A stretch of DNA of 64,000 nucleotides. Origin: Euleptes europaea (lineage: Eukaryota > Chordata > Lepidosauria > Squamata > Sphaerodactylidae). Under the pieces are notes generated by a model. It was not told the DNA's origin, did not search any database, and worked only from the letters and a program-made list of their open reading frames with translations. The position numbers were made by a program, and so were the translations under genes. Position 1 is the stretch's first letter, and every line of letters starts with the position of its first letter. This document shows positions 1 to 10,921 of this stretch, one piece after another. The stretch spans positions 16,078,501-16,142,500 of the forward strand of contig NC_079321.1 in assembly GCF_029931775.1 (NCBI RefSeq), read 5' to 3'.

Positions 1-427
1 CCAGCGCAGAAAAATCTAATCAACAAAAAGCTAACCACTGATCCATTTTGTATTCTTTTCTCCTTGATGCAAAGAAAATATTTCTTAAGATACGGTTACC
101 CTTTCATGAATAACTGGAATTAGCTGGCATGAAATATGACTTGCTTATGTGCAATAGTCAGATCATGGCACTTTCTGCTGGTCCCTATGTGCACACTCTT
201 GGGGATGGTCCGCTCTCTGTTCCAGGATGTTCTGCCCAAGCAGCCATGGCCTGTCCAAGACTCTTCTCAGCCTTGTGAAATGCTTTTGGCCAGCTTCAAG
301 TTTGCTGTGAAAAAACAAGGCAACATTGAGATATTATTTCATTCTGGGCCAGCATTTTAAATGTACTCCTCTGTTTGTATGGTGTTCAATTTGTTTCAAG
401 GTTAAAGCTCCCTTTGCATAGCATGGA
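1..427. other. No recognised feature
   Basis: A 74-codon frame at 136-360 has no recognisable motif. I see no repeat family or gene here. Confidence 0.5.
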
Positions 428-645
428 ACACATGAACACATGAAGCTGCCTTATAGTGAATCAGCCCCTTGGTCCATCGAAGTCAGTATTGTCTACTCAG
501 ATTGGCAGTGGCTCTCCAGGGTCTAAAGGTAGAGGTCTTTCACATCACCTACTTGCCTAGTCTCTGTAACTGGAGATGCCGGGGATTGAACCTGGGACCT
601 TCTGCATGCCAAGCTGATGCTGTACCACACACTGAGCCACAGCCC
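428..645 (-). repeat. tRNA-derived SINE (tRNA-Ala-like head)
   Basis: On the minus strand it has a GCTCAGTG A-box-like start and a GGTTCAATCCC B-box, then a body ending near GAAGCTTCATGTGTTCATG. The copy at 19,383 is the same family. Confidence 0.7.
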
Positions 646-915
646 CAAGAATCCAGAGCTAGCGGCCTGCCCTTTGCACCACCTGGATTTGTTTCATGGC
701 ATTTCTGCCTTGCTCTGCAGGCCCTTCTAGAGGGGCAGCCATTTTTGTGCCAGCTCATCGCATACATCAAATTATAGCACGAATGTCGAGCTTGTTCTCC
801 AAGAAACCCACAGCTGGGCTTTCCAGTTGTGCTGAGCTGCCCCTTGTAGCCATAAGGTTCTTGGGTTCCATATCTCATGTCACTCTGAATGCCTCAAGAG
901 GTGTGGGAATGTTGT

Positions 916-1160
916 AGGGCTGCCAACCTCCCGATGGGGGCTGGAGAGGTGGAATTACAACTAGGGGGGCCAACCTCCAGGGGGAATTTGGAGATCTGGG
1001 ATTACAACTGATCTCCAAGTGACAGAGATCAGTTCACCTGGAGAAATTGTCGGCTTTGAAAGGTGGACTCAAAGGCATTATACCCCTCCCCAAACCCTGC
1101 CATTCTCAGGCTTTGCTCCCAAAATCTCCGGGTATTTCCCAACCTGGAGCTGGCAGCCGT
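916..1160. mobile_element. MITE of the AGGGTTGCCA family, diverged
   Basis: Begins TAGGGCTGCCAACCTCC and ends near AGCTGGCAGCC. The interior CTGGAGAAATTG...CCCAAAATCTCC is shared with other family copies. The 5' part is duplicated over about 50 bases. Confidence 0.6.
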
Positions 1161-1774
1161 AATTACAACTGATCGCCCTCATTTTACCCTTCCCCTTTAC
1201 TTCCTTGGTTTTTTTGTGTTTTAGTCCAATGATCTTAACTCAGCATACAGTTTTGTAACTACACAGTAGGAAAGCTGTATCCTCTGGTTTTTTAATTATA
1301 AATGGAAAACCCATACTGTTTTAGCTGTGAGTCGGTCTCCATTACCACTGCATAAAGAATTACTTCAGTGGAGAAAAAGCTGTCAGCAACAGACAGTCGA
1401 CTGTTACCTTTTCCAGAATGGAAATTGTACATTTTTTCTGTCCTACAGGCTGCAAATTAGAAATCCAGGTAAAACTACCATTTTAAGTGCAGCCAATGGA
1501 AACCCAGGGAGAACTGCCTGGGAATTGTGACTACCTGTCCTTGCCAGATGTTGGAAGCGATCTAAATAAGAGCCCACCCCTGTACAGATGCTTGTTCATG
1601 CATATCAAACTGACAGTTTAGCAAGGCACTTTAATTTCAGGTCTGTTTCCACTGGTTCTGAAAGGATATCGGGATTCCACTTGCAGGTGAAACAACAAAA
1701 TACTCAAAGCCAATTGAGCATAAGGGAAGGGGGGCATTTTTGCCTCCCCATGCTGTAAGAAAGAGTTCATGCTG

Positions 1775-2092
1775 GAAGAAGAGGAAGAAGAGTTGTTTTT
1801 TATATGCCGACTTTCTCTACCACTTAAGGGAGACGCAAACCGGCTTACAATCACCTTCCCTTCTCTTCCTCACAACAGACACCCTGTGAGGTGGGTGGGG
1901 CTGAGAGAGCTCTAAGAGAGCTGTAACTAGCCCAAGGTCACCCAGCTGTCTTCGTGTATAGGAGTGGGGAAACCAACCCAGTTCACCAGATTAGAGTCCG
2001 CCGTTCATGAAGAGGAGTGGGGAATCAAACCCAGTCTCCAGATCAGACTCCACCTCTCCAAACCACCGCTCTTAACCGCTACACCACACTGG
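1775..2092 (-). repeat. tRNA-derived SINE with TTC-repeat tail
   Basis: Minus-strand copy of the window's commonest SINE: head TGTAGTGGTTAAGAGCGG, B-box GGTTTGATTCCCC, middle GGGTGACCTTGGGC and tail AACCAACTCTTCTTC. A short reversed head fragment abuts its 5' end (to about 2,112). Confidence 0.78.
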
Positions 2093-2572
2093 TGTAGTGG
2101 TTAAGAGGATGCAGGCTGGATGGTGCTTGTGATGAAATGTCATTTTGCTCAAGTGTAAGAATTTTCCGCTTTGCTTTGTGCATGTGGAGTGAATGCTCAG
2201 AGGTTAAGCTCAAACAGTCCTGACATGGTCTGGTTAAAAGAAAGAGCTAGCCCCACTCCCACCCAAAAATCTTACTTTTGCTTAAACATGCCTTGGATTG
2301 CATCATTAGTGCTAAAATAAGGGCACTCTGCTCATGCCCTCGATCACTGGGTTAATCAGAGCTTCTGAAAAATGTTACCTCCTAAAGGAAAGGTGTTAGA
2401 ACTCTCTGAATGCCTCGTTTATTAAACCAGCAGCCTTTACTCTGGTTTGGGATGGTTGTATGTAATTAATTCCCCCATAGTGAGGGAATGCCTTTGATTT
2501 CTACATGTGGCCAAAGGCTTCCTTGCGATGTGTAGATTCATAACATTGAAAATGAGTTCCTGAGCTAGGATT

Positions 2573-2780
2573 TAAGAACATAAGAAAGGCCATGCTGGAT
2601 CAGACCAAGTTCCATTAAGTCCAGCAGTCTGTTGACACAGTGGCCAACCAGGTGACTCTAGGAAGCCCACAAACAAGACGACTGCAGCAGCATTGTCCCA
2701 CCTGTGTTCCAAAGCACCTAATATAATAGGCATGCTCCTCTGATCCTGGAGAGAACAGATATGCATCATGATTAGTATCC
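2573..2780 (-). mobile_element. CR1-like LINE 3'UTR fragment
   Basis: Reverse complement of the 52,500-52,705 region: AAGAAAGGCCATGCTGGATC at the end and GATCAGAGGAGCATGCCTAT on the sense strand. Confidence 0.7.
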
Positions 2781-3239
2781 ATTTTTACTAGTAGCTACGA
2801 ATAAGCTTCTCCCTGTCCACTCTCTCCATTCAATGCATGGTTTTATAATTTGACATGATCCGGATGAGCTAAATAAATCAAAGTTCACCTTCATTAAAAG
2901 TTGTTTTATGTTTTTCTACTCACTAGGCCAACAAGCCAGGGACACTATTTATGGAGAGCAAGATTACAATTCTCCCTAGTCCCGTTCAATGTTTTGATAA
3001 CTTGTGGTTATTCTGCAGAGCACTTATATTGTTGGTCAGTACACTAACCCTTCACATGAAGTGACTAATGTTAGAAAAAAATTGATCAAAGCTATGAAGG
3101 AGATATGGATTATTCCTACAGTTCTTTGGATGAATAAAAACAATAGTCACAATGGATTCTGTTAAATGGTTTTTCACAGTTTATCTGAGATGTTTTGAGC
3201 TTGATGATGGTCATCCCTTCTGAGTTCTGAAATTCATCC

Positions 3240-3480
3240 CCTTCCAAATAAAAAAATATATTGTGAAGAGCCTTGATACATCAATCCAAAGGTTCCTCTA
3301 GTGCATTATCTAGTTTCTCAGAGTGGCTAACCAGATGCTTCCAGGAAGCTCCTCGCCTGGTATGAGACCAACAATCACTCCCTGCTTTTACTGCTCAATA
3401 AGTTTTATTCTGCTTCATCAATGGATTACGCCTATCTTAATCAAATTACCTGCCACTGTTAACAAAAGATAAAACAGTCC
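3240..3480 (-). mobile_element. Possible old CR1-like 3' fragment
   Basis: GTGGCTAACCAGATGCTTCC AGG-type phrasing is similar to CR1 3'UTRs but heavily diverged. Confidence 0.3.
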
Positions 3481-4221
3481 CCTTTTGCTGGTGGATAGAG
3501 ATCCAAGAACAACATTGGCAGTAGCCAAGTATCTATCCACCATATTTTCCTTAAAGAAATAAAGGCTCCCCTTTTACTGCTCAAGATCTTTTGGTCAAAG
3601 GAGTTTGAAAGAAGGAAAGGAAAGGATATTCTGCTTCTAAAACTGGATGTGTCATTTAATTATTATGACTGATACCCATGGGCAAGACTATCCTCGATGC
3701 ATTTCTTTAATCCCATTTTAAAGTCATTTTATCCAGTGAGGCACATTTTGTAACACCACATCACACAAGTTAATTATGTGAAGAACTACTTTATTTTGTT
3801 TCCTCTGAGAAAGCAAGTGGTAAGTGAAAAATAGCATTTTATAGTTAGTTTTGTATGGGCCATTTAAACATGGGTAATATAGGGATAAATCTGTCTTTTT
3901 GGAAACATGTTATTTGGTAGAAATGGAGCACTCATCAGAGTTAGGATGAGGTTAATAGTAACACTTTGGAGCTCCCTGGCTCTAGTATTGCAGTCTTGGA
4001 GAAGTAGGGGAAAAAACCCCAGCAGAGCAACAGCAGTAGTTTAGGAAGGAATGACATATTTCCTGGCAGCTGCCATCAGCATCTAGCCTGGGCAGCCTGT
4101 TTCTGAGGGAATCCCACTGTTGGCAGTGGGTCATTGATAGAAGGTCAACATTGAATGGTCAGTACCAAAAGACAGCATCCCCTCGGGTCCCACTTTGGGA
4201 CGTGGAAAGTGCAAACAGCAG

Positions 4222-4872
4222 GTTCTTGTTGTCAAGCACAGAAGGAATCCATCCAGATCTCAATAATATAAGCCAGGTCAGCATTCCCATTCAAGGTAAA
4301 TTACTGTGCGGGCCATATTTCCATTGACTGACCTACCATTTCTCAACAACATCTTCAGATCTTTTAGCAGGTTGACATGGGGCTCTGCTTAGAGAAGGTG
4401 CAGAGAAAGGGAGAAACACCAGTTTTTGCAGTCCCTCCATTGTTAGTTATAATGAGTCATACTAGAATTTGTCATCTAAAGCCAAAGGTAAGTTAAGAGC
4501 TGGCCTTATTGTAAGTGGAATTGGCAGTGGATTTTAGGGGATGTTTTAATGGTACAGTGTTTTTGTTATATATCTGGGTACTGAAGTTGTGAGGGAGGGA
4601 GAGGCACCAGTGGACAGTGGGATGTGTGGTAGGGGAAGTAATGGCCAGTTCAGGGGATGAAGGAATGTCAACTGGTGTTTCTCCCTTTCTCTGCACCTTC
4701 TCTAAGCAGAGCCTCATGTTAACCTGCTAAAAGATCTGAAGATATTGTTGAGAAATGGTAGGTCGGTCAATGGAAATACATGCCGTGCAGTAATTTACCT
4801 TGAATGGGAATGCTGACCTGGCTTATATTATTGAGACCTGGGTGGATTCCTTCTGTGCTTGACACCAAGAAC
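4222..4872. repeat. Long inverted repeat, 202-bp arms
   Basis: Arms 4,222-4,423 and 4,671-4,872 are reverse complements with few mismatches, around a 247-bp spacer. The arm sequence contains a LINE-like endonuclease phrase (ADLAYI-ETWVDS in translation), so this is probably an inverted duplication of an L2/CR1-group LINE piece. Confidence 0.75.
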
Positions 4873-4879
4873 TACAAGG

Positions 4880-5860
4880 CAAAGATTGCAGTGATCAACT
4901 GCTTTATGACTCTGGACGTAGTTCTGCTAAATTTAATTAATGGCAAGTCCCTCACACATACAGTCACTCTGCTCTTTTGCCCAGCACTGAGGTAATGGCA
5001 AGCACTACCACTCACTTTGCTGGAAAGTGGAAAAAGTCCAAAGTGTAACTAATCTGCCAAGCCTTGTGACTCTCGTTTTAGTATAGTGTGGTGGTTGAAA
5101 ATACACTTCTAGGTATTTTGTAGAGTATTTTGAAGCACTATATGGGCTTGTAGCAACAAGAACAAATGAGTGTGCAATGAATATACTGTGGAAGATGAGA
5201 AGACCTTAAAATGCTTGGAGGAAAGATTAGGAACTTACTTCATAGACATCAACAAAGAGGGGAAAGTGAGATATTTATAGGTATATATGACACTGGACAG
5301 AAGTCTACTGATGCCTGTACAACCCCAATTCAAAGCCCTTCTCGTTATTGGTAAAGGGGTATAAAATACAATATAACAAGTCCCTCAGGCTGGAGAGCTG
5401 TGTATCACTTCACCAACCATATGTTCCTTTTATTTTATTTGTATATATATTCACAGTTTGCTTGAAGAAAACAAAGGCATTTATACCTTTAAATTTAATA
5501 AATGTGCCCAACTGCACAAGCTATGCTAAGTTTTAATTATACATTTTAAGGTGATAAATCAGTAAAATAAGTCTATTGCAGATAAACTATTACGTATATT
5601 TCAATTTTTTTCTGAATTTCTGGAGACGTTTAAATGAAAAAAAATCACCCCGTGGTTCAACCTGATAAAAAATAACATTTTAGAGCCTCCTACCTGCCAG
5701 ACATCACAACATACAGCCTCAGAGCAGTCCTTACATCACTGCGTTTCCAAACTATGCCCATGGAGCTCCTTGCAGGCCATTTTTTAAAAAAACCTCTGGC
5801 TCAACATATTTATGTGGTGGCTCAGTAGAAGATCTCCCCCATTTATGTCTTGGCCTGTCC
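4880..5860. other. No recognised feature
   Basis: AT-rich DNA between the inverted repeat and a LINE end. Short frames show no family resemblance. Confidence 0.5.
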
Positions 5861-5869
5861 TTTATATAC

Positions 5870-6182
5870 TAAGCCCCGGGACAGGTTTTTGGCAAACATT
5901 CTTTCAGTGTCAAATTCATCATCTGATGTTGACAGATTATTCTATTTGTTATCAGATATGGACCCTTATATTTCCCAAAAAATGGCTCTGTATGGCCTGG
6001 CGGCCAAGAAAATCAGGGTAAAGCAAATCACGAAAGGTGGTAAAGCTGACTAGAGCCGAATGGGCATATTTTAATTTCTTAATTTCTGTTCTTTTAATTC
6101 TGGTTTTGTACATTTTAACCTGTTGTTGTATTGTTTTAGATTGGTAACGGCCTATGGCCTCATACAATAAACCTGACTTGAA
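5870..6182 (+). mobile_element. LINE 3' end, Vingi/I-like
   Basis: A short C-terminal coding remnant (LSDMDPYISQKMALYGLAAK) is followed by a 3'UTR ending CGGCCTATGGCCTCATACAA then TAAACCTGACTTG and an A-run. The CGGCCTATGG end also appears, reversed, at about 31,440-31,500. Confidence 0.6.
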
Positions 6183-6591
6183 AAAAAATCTGATGCCATG
6201 GCTTCAAAACCTTCACAGGTTTTACACCTCTAGGTTCACAAAGCATTCTGTTAACACTTATTCCACAAAAACAACAGAGTGTTTCCAGCCATCTGCAGGA
6301 CTTTACCAGCTGAGGATAACCTTGCAAACTCATGCCACAGAAAACGTACAGTGCCACAAGTCTCTTTGTTGTTTTACCAAAATAAATCAATACTGGCTTC
6401 AAAAAGCATGAGAGCATAACATCCTCAGATGTTAGTATTACATTTTAACACAATAGATTTGCATTCATCTTTCTCCTCTTCAGTTGTCACTTTATAAAAA
6501 TAGAGGTAATCGAAGTGGGCCTCTGCATGAAAAGGCGAGATCATGTGTTTCTGTCATCGTTATAGAACAGGGTAAATTCTGTTGTTCAAGT

Positions 6592-6634
6592 CAGCTGCAG
6601 AACATCATATTAATGTCTTGAAAAGGATAAAAGG
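6592..6634 (+). promoter_or_regulatory. Possible promoter elements of the Fer2-like gene (E-box and TATA-like)
   Basis: A CAGCTG E-box lies at 6592-6597 and a TATA-like GGATAAAAGG at 6625-6634, about 420 bases before the ATG. A pyrimidine-rich TTTAGTCTCC follows at the distance expected for a start site. This is motif-level evidence only. A bHLH E-box here would suit auto- or cross-regulation, but that is inference. Confidence 0.25.
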
Positions 6635-7053
6635 GGCACTTTAGTCTCCTTTCTTTGCTCTAGCCTTTGTAGAATCTGCCATATCAACAGGAGGCAATGA
6701 GTAAAATGAACAACAAACTTGGTAAAGACATCAATGCGGACAAACTTGGTAATGACATCAATGGGTTTTCAGTCTGAAAGTCAATAGAAAATCAGTGTTT
6801 ATTATCTCTGGTGGGCAAAAGATAATAGAACAAGAGAAACCTCTCATGATGGCTGAAAGTATTTAAAGCTTAAGACTCACCTAGTTTTGCAATCTGAAGT
6901 AAAATGTTTAAGATTGATAACAAATTAAGGCTATTGGGTTCAGAAGACTTTATTTAAAAATTATAGGTAGATCACCAAAATGTTTCTCTAATTTCAACGA
7001 GGAGTGCATCCAATCAGTTTTATTCAACTGATTCAAAAACTATTCAAGGGCAA

Positions 7054-7627
7054 ATGATGGAATCTTCTTATTTAAATTTTGACGATGAAACAATGTCAGA
7101 TTATCTATTTTGGGTCGATATGGATTCAACTGACAGGCAAGATGATTTTCTACTCGGCGGTTCTCCTCCAGCAGCGAAGCAGTGCTCTTGGCTACCCAAC
7201 ACTTGGCACTCCTTACTTCCTGAGGCTGAGATAGCACTCCCTGACCTAGGGGGGCAGATTCAGCAGCTTGAGGAGAGTGCTGAACTGGACAGCTCCCCGT
7301 TGGTTCGATCTGATGATAGCGCTAAGATGCACGACCATCACAACTTCGTTGCGGCTCACCCTTACAACCCACAAAGATGTGCGGCCAACGTGAGGGAAAG
7401 AAAGAGAATGCTCAGTATCAACTCTGCATTCGATGCGCTTAGAGGCCGCGTCCCAACTTTCCCGTATGAGAAGCGTCTCTCCAAAATTGACACTCTCAGG
7501 TTGGCCATAGCTTACATCGCGTTGCTTAGTGATATCCTCACTGCGGGATCGGACCCCAAATCTTACGTGCAGAAATGTATGAAAAATGGATATAAAGGCC
7601 ATCAGAATGCACGCTGGAACACAAGCG
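7054..7627 (+). CDS. Fer2-like bHLH gene, exon 1
   Basis: This exon carries the acidic N-terminus and the complete bHLH. It is open past the donor and would add only GKLAIF before a stop at 7645-7647 if the intron were retained. The donor is G/GTAAGT with GT at 7628, leaving one base of the last codon (phase 1). No mammalian-style glutamate run is present upstream of the basic region, unlike FERD3L. Confidence 0.9.
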
Positions 7628-10600
7628 GTAAGTTGGCAATTTTTTAAAAAGACCTATCTCAGAGCTGGCTTTGATTGCAAGAGAATGAAATAAGTAAAAT
7701 CAACAACAACAACACCCTCAACATGACAGGATGTTTTCCCTCCTGTGCAAATGGATCGTTTTAATAAAGCATATATTTAGAAAGATCATTAATGCTATAG
7801 ATTTAAAAACTGCAATAAGAAATCAAAACAATAGTAGATACTTTTGAGGCTGCTTTTGAGAATGTTCCTTTAAAAATGCAGTGATGTTTGGTGTGTCACT
7901 GCATTTAGACATTTCCTAGAAAGGTATTGTTTTGTAACAATCTCAGAATTGTCTCGCTTATTGCAATTATTCCATCTACAATATATCACTGCTTTAAAGT
8001 AATGAATAAAAGACCCTTCTTAACTTAAAAAATATTTTGTCTTCCACTAGCCATTAATATACTGAGATATTGTCTTTGTTTTGCAGCCACTTACGACTAC
8101 AAAAATTGCTAATAATAAGAAGAAAACAATCCAAATAGGGGAAACTATAGAAATAGGATAATTTTAAAATCAGTAATAACAGTCTGTTTGGCCAGTTCCT
8201 TGGACTGGGCCACTGTGACAAAGTTTTGCATTCTCTACATTCTTTCTTCTACTATTCCATGTTTCATGTACTACTTCTACTTCTTCCATGCTATTCTATA
8301 TATTATTGGATCAGGAAGTCTCCAATTTAAATCCTGCCGCTGACTTAAGCTAACTATTCTTCCAGCTTCAGTTCCTCCCCTATATTACGGGGAATAACAA
8401 ATCAACTAAGTTGCATGGTTACTGTAAAGATTGCAAGATAAATTATGTTAAGAGCCTTGAAATCCAAATGCTGTTATTAATTCATAATTATTAATAGCAA
8501 CCTGTAGTTTGCTGCTCTCCTCAGTTAAGTCTGAACCTTTCCTCTAGCCTAAGGAGTCTTCTTCCAGCTTCACATCACTAGTGTCCTGTCTAATTTTTTT
8601 GCCATCAAGTCACATCTGACTTATAGTGACTCCTGGTGGGGTTTTCAAGGCAAGAGATGTTCAGAGGAGGTTTGCCATTGCCTACCTCTGTTTCATGACC
8701 CTGGTATTCCTTGGAGGTCTCCCATCCAAATACTAGCCAGGACCGACCCTGCTTAGCTTCTGAGATCCAATGAGATCAGGCAAGCCTGGGGCTATCCAGT
8801 TCAGGTCAATCCTGTCTATACTATTCAATTATTGTACAGGGCAGTCCTTAAAACAATGAATAGGAAGAACACTATTGATGCTAAAGTCATATTCAGAACA
8901 TGGGGAGATGATCGCACTGATGTTTCCGAAAGGAGTTTGCAAAGTTCCAATAATAACTGTGCATTGTAATCAAATTCCAATAGTACCTTAAAAACTGATA
9001 TTTTGCATATGATCAAACTGCGTAAATCCTATTGGCTTTGATAGGATGTAAGCACCTTGCAGGATTCCTTAGGCTTTAACTTTGGGTGGATTATGCCCAG
9101 TTTTAATATCTAAACCGCCTGCATTTATTATTTCAAAACAGCATTTATATTTGTACTACATTTAAAATTATTCACATTTTTATCACAGTAGAAAGGAGCA
9201 AGAGTCCAGTAGCACATTAAAGACTAACAAAATTTCTGGCAGGGTATGAGCTTTCATGAGTCACAGCTCACTTTTTCAGATATAACTAGACTGTCAGTCC
9301 ATCTATCCTTAAACAGAGAAGACACCCAATGGCAATAGCATGTAAATGTCAATACCAGGTAAATGACATTAGCAGTAATGGTTGGATCAGGTGTGATATG
9401 CAGAGGAGTAGTAGGTGTGGAGAAATCACCATTGGTAATGAGACAGGAATCCCAGGATATTCCCCTTTAGATCTGTGCTGTGGGCCTTTTCCAGGGCTGG
9501 AGAAAGCTCACAGCACAGATGTAAAGCAAATTGGGGTGGCAGGGAATTGCTTTAGATCCATGTTGCCAGCATTGGCAGCGTGGATCTAAATGAAGCCCCC
9601 CCCCCCCGCCTACCTTCCCCAGAGTCCTGGAAAGGTGGGCGGGGGGAAGGATTAATTAAAATCTATGCTGCCAAGGCTTGGCAACAGGGATCTAAGCCCT
9701 GCGTGGCTTCCCGGCTTTCCTTGGCAGCATGGATCTTAATGAAGCCCCCCTGCTCACCTTCCTGGGGCTCCCAGAGCGGGGGACTCTGGGGAAGGCAGGC
9801 AGGGGGGGTTTCATTTAGACCCACACTGCCAAGGCTGGAAGCATGGATCTAAGTGAAGCCCCTCCCTGCATGGCTGAGCAGAGTGGGCTTCACTTAGACT
9901 TAGATCCATGCTGCCAAGGCTGGCAGCATGGATCTAAAACAATTCCACGCCACCCGATTTGCAGGGCTCCTGGGAATTAGGGTGACATGGAATTGCTTTA
10001 GATCTGTTCTGCGGGCTTTCTCCAGCCCCAGTGAAAGCCCACAGCACAGATCTAAAGGGGAATAGCTGAACCCGAAAAATTATTTGGGAAGTGGTTATCC
10101 GGCTTTGCTGAGAGCCCCCTTTCCCCTGTTTGTCCAAAATTAAACCTGGGAAAAGCCGAAACAGTTTATTTCAGGTTTATTTTCAGCTTGGTAAAGCCAA
10201 TATGTACAGCCCTAGTCGTGTTCTATTTTTATCGCAATAATCCGTATAAAAACCGCATAATGTAGACAATTTGTATTATCCCGATTTGAAGCTGAAAAGG
10301 AGTGGTTTGCCAATGCCCATTGCCCACCTACGTCATATCAGGGACAAGATTTTAAGGAGAAACTTCTAGGTTTGAAACTCAGCCAACAAGTCATTAAGGC
10401 AGCTATATAACCAATTCTATATTGCCTTTATTAGTATATCAGTATAATAGCAATGTAAAGTAGATATACATTGAAAACAGAGAAGCAGACTAGAAAATCC
10501 CAGCTTCTATGTATAAAACACTACCCTGACTGAGATGTTGCTAATCAAATTAGATGAATTAAGCACAAAGATAAAATGCTCTTTGTTAACTAATCCTTTT

Positions 10601-10921
10601 CATCTTTTTCTCAATAGCTTCATCTAACACAAGGTAAGAGTTGGGGGAAGTGACTATGAGAACAATAAAATAGTTTCCGTTTTTCTACATTAAAATACTC
10701 CAGCTAGTTTCCTTCAAAAGCATGTGTTTGTAAAGGTTTTAGCTAGCTGACAGTTTTGCTCAAGAACAGTGGTGAATGCTTAAATTGATTTAGTGAGGTG
10801 TAGGTTTGACTTGTTAGCCACTTCTGAAGTGCATCTAAATCTTTGTGATCTTTGTTTCTTTAAATTTATTTTCAACTCTGCAGATCTGACAGCTCGCTTG
10901 TCCTGGATAAAATGGGATTAA
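7054..10921 (+). CDS. PTF1/FER-family bHLH transcription factor (Fer2-like), two exons 7054-7627 and 10884-10921
   Basis: A predicted 203-residue class II bHLH protein, expected to act in the nucleus as a heterodimer with an E protein on E-boxes. Exon 1 gives 191 codons. The basic region (ANVRERKRM) begins near residue 112, followed by helix 1, a loop with the PTF/FER signature YEKRLSK, and helix 2 ending about residue 165. The N-terminus is acidic. Exon 1 ends in AGCG followed by GTAAGT; the next usable acceptor in phase is CTCTGCAG before 10884. Joining them yields [15 protein letters not shown] then TAA. From memory this tail belongs to the Fer2 class of insect 48-related proteins; mammalian FERD3L and PTF1A lack it. 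The start is one of two adjacent ATGs, 7054 or 7057. TWIST2 follows on the same strand. An outparalogue or ohnologue of FERD3L is the main alternative name. The coding potential and family are very likely; the orthology is inferred. Confidence 0.88.
8601..8805 (-). repeat. 5S rRNA-derived SINE
   Basis: On the minus strand, AGAAGCTAAGCAGGGTCGG and TTTGGATGGGAGACC reproduce the box A and box C promoter core of 5S rRNA. A non-5S body and the end CAAGTCACATCTGACTT-type follow. It lies in the intron of the Fer2-like gene. Confidence 0.72.
9190..9290 (+). repeat. Dispersed repeat, AGTCCAGTAGCACATTAAAG type
   Basis: GTCCAGTAGCACATTAAAGA and GAGTCACAGCTCACTTTTTC recur with changes at 22,590-22,670. 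Related wording is found at 17,433-17,530 and 47,690-47,820. Class unknown to me. Confidence 0.5.
9440..10214. mobile_element. Structured GC-rich insertion with nested inverted repeats
   Basis: Outer arms 9,459-9,560 and about 9,975-10,063 are inverted copies (ATTCCCCTTTAGATCTGTGC and its complement), each containing a smaller hairpin. The interior repeats GCAGCATGGATCTAA units about four times with poly-C tracts. The right end CAGCCCTA matches the terminus of the elements at 12,908 and 31,993. The left end is unresolved. Confidence 0.5.
10884..10921 (+). CDS. Fer2-like bHLH gene, 38-nt terminal coding exon
   Basis: The acceptor tract TTTTCAACTCTGCAG ends at 10883. The exon completes a GAT codon with the exon 1 overhang and encodes [12 protein letters not shown] plus TAA at 10919-10921. 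The exon is far too short to be called as an ORF alone. It is supported by exact phase agreement and by the resemblance of the peptide to the conserved C-terminal tail I associate with Fer2-type proteins. The 3'UTR must follow, but no clear polyadenylation signal was chosen; ATTAAA occurs near 11299 and 11442. Confidence 0.82.

Larger units (their letters stand above)
7628..10883 (+). other. Intron of the Fer2-like gene
   Basis: A 3.26-kb intron with GTAAGT and CTCTGCAG ends. It contains an antisense 5S-derived SINE (8601-8805), a short dispersed-repeat piece (9190-9290) and a GC-rich structured insertion (about 9440-10214). The rest is AT-rich single-copy-looking DNA with no coding signal that I can support. 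Confidence 0.75.

Noticed and set aside
7054-7647. Calling the bHLH gene PTF1A
   Set aside because: It has the YEKRLSK loop but lacks the PTF1A C-terminal sequence and is far shorter; its tail and neighbours fit a FER-type gene better.
8087-8112. Alternative acceptor TTTTGCAG giving ATYDYKNC then a stop
   Set aside because: The peptide has no family resemblance, whereas the acceptor at 10,883 yields a recognisable tail.
10618-10633. Possible 16-nt microexon (TCAATAG acceptor, GTAAGA donor) in the Fer2-like gene
   Set aside because: Including it shifts frame and destroys the [12 protein letters not shown] tail; direct joining of 7627 to 10884 is in phase.
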